This document shows, piece by piece, positions 1 through 5,842 of a stretch of DNA of 5,882 bases. The stretch's first letter is position 1. Every line of letters starts with the position of its first letter. Source of the stretch: an uncultured Clostridia bacterium (lineage in GTDB: Bacteria; Bacillota; Clostridia; Oscillospirales; Oscillospiraceae); the NCBI GenBank assembly GCA_937858235.1, contig CALLZZ010000471.1, forward strand, positions 1 through 5,882, read 5' to 3'. The notes under the pieces were generated by a model that worked only from the letters and a program-made list of their open reading frames with translations, had not been told where the DNA came from and searched no databases. A program made the position numbers and the translations under genes.

Positions 1-54
1 AAGGCAAGAGAAGTGTTAAAAGCATCTGCAAGAAAGATTGCAGAGATTGCCTGA
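1..54 (+). CDS. Possible C-terminal end of an unidentified gene (partial)
   Basis: Frame 1 is open from the left edge to a TGA at 52-54 and would encode 17 residues, KAREVLKASARKIAEIA. The peptide is rich in Lys, Arg, Glu and Ala and looks like an amphipathic C-terminal helix, which is why I prefer it to the alternatives. If real, the gene converges on the metallopeptidase gene, with only 26 bp between the two stop codons and no obvious terminator hairpin. The family cannot be named from so little sequence. A competing reading is a minus-strand ORF starting with ATG at 71-69 (MKSFTTQAIS...) and running off the left edge, but it has no good Shine-Dalgarno and is less protein-like in composition. 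Confidence 0.35.
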   Translation, partial: KAREVLKASARKIAEIA

Positions 55-80
55 GTTGTGAAGGATTTCATTTCTGCTTA

Positions 81-797
81 TCAATAAATCCAGTTTTCGT
101 GGCTGACAGGTAACTGGTTCAATTTATCCCTGTAGAATTGCCATTTTGGCATGAACCGGTCCATCAGCATGACGAAGCGAGAATTATGTGTAGGTTCCAG
201 CAGGTGTGCCATTTCATGTATGATAACGTATTCGAGACATTCCTGCGGTTTCTTAGCAAGTTCGGTATTGAGCCTGATGTTGCGTGCTTTGTAGTTGCAG
301 CTCCCCCATTTGGTTTTCATCCGACGCACAAAGAACCGCTCTACCTTCACGCCCAGAAGTGGTTCCCACTTGGCTATTAATGGCGGTACAGCATTCTTGA
401 GCTGCTCGCGGTACCATGCATCGATAATAGCTTGCTTCTTTTTATCATCTGTGCCTGGACGCACACTGAGGACCATTTTTTTGTGTTTTAATTCGACTGT
501 TGGCGTTTCCTCGCTTTCGATCACCTTAAGTAAATAGCGCTTCCCCCACACGTAATGGCTTTCAAGGTTCAGGTACTCCCGCGGGGTTTCACGTTCCTGT
601 TCCTGGAATTTTTTCTGCTGCTGTTTGATCCAACCCAACCTAGAAATGGCAAAAACGCGAATAGTATCTATATCCATCCGCAAGGGAGCGGATATCCTGA
701 CTCTGCCATTGGGCGGATACACACTCAGGTGAACGTTCTTGATATCCTTAAAAACTACGTCTATTGTGACATCACCGAGTTTAATCTGTGTGGTCAT
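81..797 (-). CDS. YgjP/DUF45-family (SprT-like) zinc metallopeptidase
   Basis: This 238-residue protein is a predicted soluble cytoplasmic zinc-dependent peptidase of the YgjP/DUF45 (M48-like, SprT-like) group. The signature is H194-E-M-A-H198 followed by H204 (HExxHxxxxxH): His194, His198 and His204 would bind zinc and Glu195 would be the catalytic base. The conserved family motif W-G-S-C lies at 164-167 (TKWGSC), just before the helix with the zinc site. The first 100 or so residues form the beta-rich family N-terminus. There is no signal peptide or membrane segment, and the length is normal for the family. The ATG at 797-795 overlaps the hsdR TGA by one base (TGATG) and follows an AAGGA site with a 6-nt spacer, so translation is probably coupled to hsdR. 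Members of this family often sit beside type I R-M genes. The substrate is unknown; proteolysis linked to the restriction enzyme is an inference only. Confidence 0.9.
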   Translation of the reverse strand: MTTQIKLGDVTIDVVFKDIKNVHLSVYPPNGRVRISAPLRMDIDTIRVFAISRLGWIKQQQKKFQEQERETPREYLNLESHYVWGKRYLLKVIESEETPTVELKHKKMVLSVRPGTDDKKKQAIIDAWYREQLKNAVPPLIAKWEPLLGVKVERFFVRRMKTKWGSCNYKARNIRLNTELAKKPQECLEYVIIHEMAHLLEPTHNSRFVMLMDRFMPKWQFYRDKLNQLPVSHENWIY

Positions 798-3700
798 CAG
801 TATTCCTTTTGTGCCTTGATGATAATGAAGATACGCTCTACCTCGGATACATCATTCAGGACATCGTATATGGCTTTCTTAATTGCTCTTTCTCTAGGTT
901 CAACTCCACGCCAGTCATCAGACCGCTCACGCTTTACGGTTTCATCGATCTTCAGTGCCAGGTTAAGAACCGGATCGCTGGAGACTACGTATTCGCCGCT
1001 TTCTTTTGTCTGACCCTCTGAATATTCCCCGTTGTTTTGAAGGTTGTTGTAGAGCGCTCTCAGTGCTGGGCTTTTCTTCAGCACTTCAAAGATATCGTCA
1101 TCGTGCCCGGCTTCCACCTGCTTTACCAGGTCGGCGATCCGTTTTAAATACTCTTCATATTCGATGGCTTTTGCTTTTCTGGCGGCGATTATTTCATCCA
1201 GAAGGGCTGACATCTTATCATAATAGGCAGGGTCGTTCAGGTGCTCCTTGATTATTTTTCTGCGGACATTGTTCTCGATAGTCTCTGCGACAGCGTTCCT
1301 GTTGCCTTTCAATCCGCTGAGCTGGGTTGCAATGGCTTTGTCAATGCCTGTTTTTACGATCAAATCCAAAAGCGGAATGTCTTCAAAGGCTGAGACTTTT
1401 CTGGGTTCGGTTGCCTCGATGTAAGTGTCGATGAGATGGCGCATGTCAGCTTCATAGGCTTTCAGGTCAAGGCTTTCCCCACTTGCTTTGCGGACTATTT
1501 CGCGGATATTCAGGTAGTGGTCAAGCTGTTTCTTAATGCGGGCGATGCCTGAGCTGCTGTAACCTGCGCCTTCCAGTTCGTCGGCAATGTTGGCGTAGGC
1601 GCGGACGAGGGAGGCGGTTGCTTTGTAGAGGGCGGCGCGCTGCGGTTCGTGTTCCTGGAGGTCGGTTGGGATTTCAGTATTGCCGCAGAAGTAGTGGATA
1701 TGCTCAAGTTCGCCTTTTGGAGGTTCAACAGGCTCGCAAAGCAGGGCCAGGGTTTCAAGGGCGTTTTCAAGGTGTTCTCTGCCTTTTTTCAGGCGGTCCT
1801 GCATCAGAACTTCAGGGTCGGCCCCGCCTGCGCTGCGGTCCAATTCTGAGGAGTAGACCTGGAGAGCTCCGGTTCCTTTGTCGTTGACAAGATTTTTGAA
1901 CAGATCTTTGTAGTCCACGATATAGCCGAATTCCTTATCCTCTCCGTCAAGTCGGTTAGTACGGCAGATTGCCTGGAAGAGGCCGTGATCCTGCATTGAC
2001 TTGTCTATGTAGAGATATGTACAGGGAGGGGCATCAAAACCGGTGAGCAATTTGTCCACAACGATAAGCAGCTTCATGTTAGCAGGTTCTTTGACGAAAA
2101 GGGATTTTGCTCTCTCTTCGTAGGTCTCGGTTTTTGTCATGCCAGGATTGGTTTCGATATTTTTGAGCAGTTCGGTGTAGGTGTTGTAGATGAATTCTTT
2201 TTCTGTCTCGGTATTTGCGCCCGTATCTTCTTTTGTTACGTCCTGAGCCTGCGGGTTGTATGAGGTTATTACGGAACATTTGCCTTTGAAAGGTGTCTTC
2301 TGGAAAAGAGTGAAGTACTTGCAGGCTTCGTAGATGCTTGATGCTACCAGGAGGGCATTGCCGCGTTCATTGGATAGGCGGGGTTTTACGCCGAAATCGA
2401 AGACGATATCGCTTACTACCCTTTCCATACGGGAACGGGAACTGAGCACTTTCTGCATTGTGCCCCAGTGCTTTTTAAGTTCGTCTTTCTGCCAATCGTT
2501 GAGTCCCCTGGTTTTTGCCTCAAACCACGCATCGGTTTTTTGTTCGGAACCAAGGCGCTGGTCGATGTCCCGGGCTTCATAGACAAGGTCGAGCACCACT
2601 TTATCCTCTACTGCTTCGCAGAATTTGTAGGTGTGGATGTAGCCACCGAAGACTTCCAGGCTGGTCTGTTTATCCTTCTTAAGGAGCGGCGTGCCTGTAA
2701 AACCGATAAAGACCGCATTCGGCATAATTGCCTTCATTGCCCTGTGCAGTTTTCCGCTCTGGGTGCGGTGGCATTCGTCCACGAAGACAAAGACCTCCCC
2801 CACGGTTTTGCTGGGCTGGGATTCCAGATCCTTTATGAATGCATCAAAATCGTCCACGTTTTTGCGCCCGAACTTGTGAACCAGGGAGCAAAGGAGGCGC
2901 GGTTTAGCCTGTCCGAGCTGGCTCATCAGTTCGCGGCCGCTGGTGGTACGTTTGATATCCTCCCCTGCGTCAAGGAAGATCCCTTCTATCTGTTTGTCAA
3001 GCTCGTCGCGGTCGGTAACGATGACCACCCTTGCATTGGGGTTATTTTCCAGGATCCATTTGGCAAACAGCACCATAACAATGCTTTTTCCGCTCCCTTG
3101 TGTATGCCAGATAATTCCTCCCCTGTGCTGCCGGACATGCCTCTGTGCCGCCTTGACAGCAAAATACTGGTGGACCCTGGGCAGCTTTTTCACGCCGCCG
3201 TCAAAAAGCACAAAATCGTACATCAGTTCTATGAGCCGTTTCTTGTTGCACATCTTGAGCAGGTATTTGTCGAGCTTGAAACGGCTGTTATCCTCTTCGT
3301 CTTCCTTCCACTGGAGGAAATATTTCTCCTGCGTGCCGATTGTGCCGTATCTCAGGCCTTCGGAATCGTTGCCTGCAAAAATGAACTGCACGGTGCTGAA
3401 AAACCATTCGTTGAACTCAGGCTGCTGGTTGGATATGTTCTGCCGGATGCCGTCCCCTATGCTTACGCGGCTGTTCTTCAGTTCAAGCACGCCGATTGCG
3501 ATGCCGTTCACGTAGAGAACAATGTCGGGACGGCGCTCGCGGTTTCCTTTGAGGGTGACTTCCTCGGCAATGGCAAAATCATTATTCTCAGGCTCTTTCC
3601 AGTTTATGAGCTGGACACTTTCCGTGACCTTACCTGCTTCGGTTTTCACAGGAACACCGTAGCGCAGAAGGCTGTAAACGGCCTGATTATTGCCGTACAG

Positions 3701-3934
3701 GTTCCGGTTGTGGTTGTTCGCCTCGATGTCCAGCTTGTAGAGAGCAACGCCTATCTGGGTGGGGGTGTAGCCGCTCTTTGTCAGGTAGGCAGCCAGCAGC
3801 CTTTCCTCTATGTTGCTGTTTCCGTCGCGGTCAATCCAGTTCCCAAGGTAGCGATAGCCAAGAAGCTGCTTATCGCGAAAAAGAGAGATTATTCTGTCCT
3901 GGGTAGCTCGTTCGGGTTTTCCTACAGTAGTCAT
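797..3934 (-). CDS. hsdR: Type I restriction enzyme R subunit (endonuclease/translocase HsdR)
   Basis: This 1045-residue protein is the restriction and DNA-translocation subunit, which joins HsdM and HsdS to cut unmethylated DNA far from the recognition site. It is intact. The N-terminal PD-(D/E)xK nuclease shows D137 and E151-L-K153. The superfamily 2 motor follows: Walker A HTQGSGKS at 277-284, motif DRDELD at 308-313, DECH box at 386-389, GFTGTP at 411-416, KLLTGFDAPP at 628-637 and QAICRTNR at 654-661. The rest is the helical C-terminal region that contacts the methylase. I start at the ATG at 3934-3932 (MTTVGKPERATQ...), where homology to HsdR N-termini begins; GGTGA lies 13 nt and GAAGAG 9 nt upstream. 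An ATG at 3970 with a better AGGAAG site (6-nt spacer) would add 12 residues. The frame stays open to an ATG at 4141, but that extension is translated repeat DNA and is rejected. The gene is followed by a 1-nt overlap with the peptidase gene. Confidence 0.97.
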   Translation of the reverse strand: MTTVGKPERATQDRIISLFRDKQLLGYRYLGNWIDRDGNSNIEERLLAAYLTKSGYTPTQIGVALYKLDIEANNHNRNLYGNNQAVYSLLRYGVPVKTEAGKVTESVQLINWKEPENNDFAIAEEVTLKGNRERRPDIVLYVNGIAIGVLELKNSRVSIGDGIRQNISNQQPEFNEWFFSTVQFIFAGNDSEGLRYGTIGTQEKYFLQWKEDEEDNSRFKLDKYLLKMCNKKRLIELMYDFVLFDGGVKKLPRVHQYFAVKAAQRHVRQHRGGIIWHTQGSGKSIVMVLFAKWILENNPNARVVIVTDRDELDKQIEGIFLDAGEDIKRTTSGRELMSQLGQAKPRLLCSLVHKFGRKNVDDFDAFIKDLESQPSKTVGEVFVFVDECHRTQSGKLHRAMKAIMPNAVFIGFTGTPLLKKDKQTSLEVFGGYIHTYKFCEAVEDKVVLDLVYEARDIDQRLGSEQKTDAWFEAKTRGLNDWQKDELKKHWGTMQKVLSSRSRMERVVSDIVFDFGVKPRLSNERGNALLVASSIYEACKYFTLFQKTPFKGKCSVITSYNPQAQDVTKEDTGANTETEKEFIYNTYTELLKNIETNPGMTKTETYEERAKSLFVKEPANMKLLIVVDKLLTGFDAPPCTYLYIDKSMQDHGLFQAICRTNRLDGEDKEFGYIVDYKDLFKNLVNDKGTGALQVYSSELDRSAGGADPEVLMQDRLKKGREHLENALETLALLCEPVEPPKGELEHIHYFCGNTEIPTDLQEHEPQRAALYKATASLVRAYANIADELEGAGYSSSGIARIKKQLDHYLNIREIVRKASGESLDLKAYEADMRHLIDTYIEATEPRKVSAFEDIPLLDLIVKTGIDKAIATQLSGLKGNRNAVAETIENNVRRKIIKEHLNDPAYYDKMSALLDEIIAARKAKAIEYEEYLKRIADLVKQVEAGHDDDIFEVLKKSPALRALYNNLQNNGEYSEGQTKESGEYVVSSDPVLNLALKIDETVKRERSDDWRGVEPRERAIKKAIYDVLNDVSEVERIFIIIKAQKEY
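804..808 (-). promoter_or_regulatory. Ribosome binding site of the metallopeptidase gene
   Basis: On the minus strand AAGGA lies 6 nt before the ATG at 797-795, inside the last codons of hsdR. It fixes the peptidase start at the TGATG overlap and indicates that the gene is expressed from the hsdR transcript. Confidence 0.7.
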
Positions 3935-3976
3935 ATTTAATCGCTCTTCACCGGATGATTTTACCTTCATCCAGTT

Positions 3977-3982
3977 CTTCCT
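3977..3982 (-). promoter_or_regulatory. Candidate ribosome binding site for an alternative hsdR start at 3970
   Basis: On the minus strand AGGAAG stands 6 nt before the ATG at 3970-3968. It is a stronger match than anything before the ATG at 3934, so a start 12 codons upstream of my preferred one is possible. The extra residues MKVKSSGEERLN do not look like a conserved part of HsdR. Confidence 0.35.
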
Positions 3983-4004
3983 GTACCTAAATTTCAGTGA
4001 GTGT

Positions 4005-4024
4005 ATAATCTGGATAATCTGGAT
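4005..4024. repeat. 9-bp tandem repeat (ATAATCTGG, 2.2 copies)
   Basis: ATAATCTGG occurs twice head to tail (4005-4013 and 4014-4022), followed by AT. It lies 70-90 bp upstream of the hsdR start, beside a TATA-like TTATAC on the minus strand. It could be a slippage product or a tandem regulator site. Confidence 0.6.
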
Positions 4025-4140
4025 TGAACTGCTGAATCGACTCGACATTCTGGAAACAAAGCTGAACTTTGAAATCAACGTTTTTCGATAGATTTCCCAT
4101 AAAAGAACCACGGATGAACACGGATAAACACGGATGATCA

Positions 4141-4168
4141 AGAATTAATCAGAATTAATCAGAATTAA
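4141..4168. repeat. 10-bp tandem repeat (AGAATTAATC, 2.8 copies)
   Basis: AGAATTAATC is repeated at 4141-4150 and 4151-4160, then continues as AGAATTAA to 4168, with perfect identity across the repeated part. The 10-bp period equals about one helical turn and matches the periodicity of the adjoining inverted-repeat arms. Confidence 0.85.
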
Positions 4169-4189
4169 CTTTCACATTTACGTTCATTA

Positions 4190-4234
4190 GTATGCATATA
4201 TTAACATACGCATTTTGATGTGTATGCTCCATAC
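4190..4234. repeat. Four alternating GTATG/CATAC pentamers (possible operator array)
   Basis: GTATG at 4190-4194, CATAC at 4205-4209, GTATG at 4222-4226 and CATAC at 4230-4234 alternate in orientation, giving consecutive inverted pairs. The last pair forms a perfect 5-bp stem with a 3-nt loop. The second and third copies extend to an 8-bp stem with one non-Watson-Crick pair (4205-4212 with 4219-4226). They surround a TATA-like stretch in the core of the inverted-repeat element. A dimeric regulator site or RNA structure is possible; no regulator gene is visible here. Confidence 0.4.
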
Positions 4235-4305
4235 ATATTCATCTGTGTCCATCTGTGTTTATCCGTGGTTTATTCAGAATGTTGATGTACTAACTGGCAA
4301 TATTT

Positions 4306-5529
4306 TCAGAGTAAGCGTATCCTCCCTGTAAGCAGTTCCTGCATCATTCCCTGCTTGAGCTGCCGAGCCTTGGCAAGCTTTTCTTCCAGCGCGGTGATTT
4401 CTGAGTCCATGTCGGAGAGAATGGCGGCGATTGCTTCTTGTTCATCGGAGTTGTCGGGTATTTTTATTTTGACATCCGAAATAGGTCCCAAGTTTATCTT
4501 CTTTGGAATTGCAGATTGAAGAGAATGCAATTCAATGTCCTTTTTGAAGGCTTCTGTTTTGGAATAGTGGCAAATAAATTCTGCAGAATAGCCTTTTCTG
4601 ATCTTTAGCAAAGCTAAGCTGACGTAAAAACTGGCATCTACATCCCAGTCTATGAACTTACAATCACCAATTGACCCGATTCTCGTCATCAAGATGTCCC
4701 CTTTTTCTATCTTGAAAAATCTTGTGAGAAAACGGTGCTCGGCTTCAGAAATAAATTTGGTGTTGGTAAAATCGTCATTTGTGACATTTTCGACGCTGTA
4801 GAATGGAATCCCATTTTCTACATATTTTGGTGTTTGATGGGTTCCATCTCTAATTTCTGCAATGTCACCTAACCGCTTTGTTTCCCACTCCCCACTAAAC
4901 CCCGGCAGCCTTCTCTTCCCAGTTAGTAATTCCTGCATGGCGCCCTGTTTGATCTGGCGTTTCTTGGAAATAAGCTGCTCAAGGGATTCTATGAAGGCGT
5001 CCGCATCGCCGAGTGCCTCGGCGATGGCTTCTTGTTCAGCAAGGGTGGGTGGGAGTGGTATTTCCTGATCAAGGATATCAAAACGTGAAAGCCCTGGGAT
5101 TAATCCAGTAGATGAGGTTTTGATTTTAGATGCATTATAAAGAAGGGAATAAAAAAGGAACTTTGCATTCCATTCTTTCACCCTAATAGCCATTAGTTGT
5201 CTGCTAATGCAATAAGAATCGTCAGCTTCTACAAGGGTTCCAGAACCGGATCCTTTTACAGTAACAAGTATGTCACCGGCTTTACAGAGAGTTGTTGGTC
5301 TATTCGTAAACTTCGTTAGTTGAATTTTACCACTCGGAAAGTCTGCTGGACCAGTGAGGTAAGGAACTCCATCACCAGATGTATTACAGTGCTGTGCAAG
5401 TACATGTTGGCCTGAGAGAAGCGTTACATCGCATCTCAGGGGCTCTATGTCCCAATCCTGTGGAATCACCCCCACCTCGGTCTGTTTGTAGCCGGGCGGG
5501 ATATTTCCGGGGCTGCATTCCGCGCTCAT
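4306..5529 (-). CDS. hsdS: Type I restriction-modification specificity subunit S
   Basis: This 407-residue subunit recognises the bipartite DNA target for both methylation and cleavage. The typical opening GYKQTEVGVIPQDW (residues 13-26) leads into target recognition domain 1 (about 25-160). Central conserved helix 1 follows (165-204, EQEAIA...MQELLTG), then GFSGEWE at 210-216 introduces recognition domain 2 (about 215-357), and conserved helix 2 closes the protein (363-402). The two helices are 25/40 identical and set the spacing between the two half-sites. Both halves are complete, so the subunit should be functional, with a target that cannot be read from sequence. The ATG at 5529-5527 overlaps the hsdM stop as ATGA, implying translational coupling. 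Both recognition domains are visibly more AT-rich than hsdM and the conserved helices, as expected of exchangeable domains. Confidence 0.96.
   Translation of the reverse strand: MSAECSPGNIPPGYKQTEVGVIPQDWDIEPLRCDVTLLSGQHVLAQHCNTSGDGVPYLTGPADFPSGKIQLTKFTNRPTTLCKAGDILVTVKGSGSGTLVEADDSYCISRQLMAIRVKEWNAKFLFYSLLYNASKIKTSSTGLIPGLSRFDILDQEIPLPPTLAEQEAIAEALGDADAFIESLEQLISKKRQIKQGAMQELLTGKRRLPGFSGEWETKRLGDIAEIRDGTHQTPKYVENGIPFYSVENVTNDDFTNTKFISEAEHRFLTRFFKIEKGDILMTRIGSIGDCKFIDWDVDASFYVSLALLKIRKGYSAEFICHYSKTEAFKKDIELHSLQSAIPKKINLGPISDVKIKIPDNSDEQEAIAAILSDMDSEITALEEKLAKARQLKQGMMQELLTGRIRLL
4324..4443 (-). repeat. HsdS conserved region 2 (second copy of internal repeat)
   Basis: Codons 363-402 encode the C-terminal coiled-coil repeat, EQEAIA to MQELLTG, which is 25/40 identical to codons 165-204. 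The DNA at its start matches the other copy at 17 of 18 bases (4426-4443 against 5020-5037). Confidence 0.85.
4918..5037 (-). repeat. HsdS conserved region 1 (first copy of internal repeat)
   Basis: Codons 165-204 encode the central conserved helix separating the two target recognition domains. It is the same length, 40 residues, as the C-terminal copy. Such paired repeats give HsdS its pseudo-twofold symmetry and can serve as recombination points for domain exchange. Confidence 0.85.
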
Positions 5530-5842
5530 AATTTGAACCCCATACTCTCGAGGTGCCGGTTCACTTTCACCTCAAGCTCGGCTACGCGGTCGGTCATCTG
5601 CGGCATCGGGATTTCGTAGCGTTCGGCAAGTTCCTTTACGCGCTGGGTGAGGGACTGGCTGATTCTGTCCATCTCGCCGTGGATGGCGGAGTCCAGCGAA
5701 GAAAGCCATTTGTCTTCCACAACCAGGATCTTGATGTCTTCCTCGGTGAGCCCGGGATAATGGTTGTAGGCTTTTGAGTCGATGTCGGCTTCGGCTTCTT
5801 TGATGCTTTTCTTGAGGTTTGCTTCCTCGCTGGAAAGCTTCA
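5526..5842 (-). CDS. hsdM: Type I restriction-modification methylase subunit M, C-terminal fragment
   Basis: These last 104 complete codons encode the C-terminus of the N6-adenine methyltransferase subunit. The segment YPGLTEEDIKILVVEDKW, then HGEMDRISQSLTQRVKELAERYE and a terminal helix ending HLESMGFKL, is the familiar HsdM C-terminal region that contacts HsdS. The catalytic domain, with its SAM-binding and NPPF motifs, would lie beyond the contig end and is absent. Upstream of 5842 the frame runs into adapter sequence, so an ATG-initiated ORF starting at 5876 (MTGVQTCALPI...) is an artefact and not a start. The gene ends with TGA at 5528-5526, overlapping the hsdS ATG by 4 nt, as expected for an hsdMS operon with matched subunit production. 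The base composition is GC-rich compared with the hsdS recognition domains. Confidence 0.9.

Larger units (their letters stand above)
4099..4270 (-). terminator. Possible transcription terminator after hsdS
   Basis: Read on the minus strand, the two 32-nt arms could fold into a long imperfect hairpin with a 101-nt loop. The hairpin is followed at once by TTCTTTTAT (4107-4099). This hairpin-plus-T-tract order would suit termination of the hsdM-hsdS transcript, but the loop is large and folding is not demonstrated. Confidence 0.25.
4106..4270. repeat. Inverted-repeat element with 32-bp ends (dispersed-repeat/MITE-like)
   Basis: The left arm (4106-4137) and the reverse complement of the right arm (4239-4270) match at 27 of 32 positions, and all five differences are transitions. 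Each arm is itself built from a roughly 10-bp motif, as in ACGGATGAAC ACGGATAAAC. The 101-bp core is AT-rich with no ORF. I recall similar 'ccacggataaacacggat' units from intergenic DNA of many bacteria and methanogenic archaea, which suggests a widespread dispersed repeat. There is no transposase and I see no clear target-site duplication at the ends. Translation of the repeat gives the spurious IRVYPCSSVVLL peptide that extends the hsdR frame. Confidence 0.75.
3935..4305. other. Repeat-rich intergenic region between hsdS and hsdR
   Basis: No credible gene lies in these 371 bp, which divide the hsdM-hsdS pair from the hsdR-peptidase pair. The stretch is AT-rich and holds, from left to right: the hsdR leader with its candidate ribosome sites, a 9-bp tandem duplication at 4005-4024, an inverted-repeat element at 4106-4270, a 10-bp tandem repeat at 4141-4168, and four alternating GTATG/CATAC pentamers at 4190-4234. 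The hsdR promoter should be here. Two minus-strand TATA-like candidates are TTAATATATGC (4204-4194) and TTATAC (4008-4003); neither is convincing alone. Confidence 0.8.

Noticed and set aside
3..113. Cysteine-rich plus-strand frame (CKKDCRDCLSC)
   Set aside because: It runs antisense into the conserved end of the peptidase gene, has irregular cysteine spacing, and is less plausible than the frame ending at 54.
555..1013. 152-codon plus-strand frame across the hsdR-peptidase junction
   Set aside because: It overlaps two well-supported minus-strand genes, with no ribosome site or protein signature of its own.
2468..3940. 490-codon open frame on the plus strand
   Set aside because: It is antisense to the motor and nuclease domains of hsdR, where all catalytic motifs are found on the minus strand. 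Its translation has no recognisable motif and is rich in Phe, Val, Leu and His as expected of a mirrored frame; long antisense frames are common over codon-biased genes.
4004..4009. Perfect bacterial -10 box TATAAT on the plus strand
   Set aside because: No plus-strand gene follows for it to drive, and such a hexamer is expected by chance in AT-rich DNA.
4106..4270. CRISPR array
   Set aside because: The repeats are inverted and only two arms exist; the direct repeats are 10 bp with no spacers, so there is no repeat-spacer pattern.
4106..4270. Insertion sequence
   Set aside because: No transposase fragment is present, and I find no matching short direct repeats immediately outside the arms.
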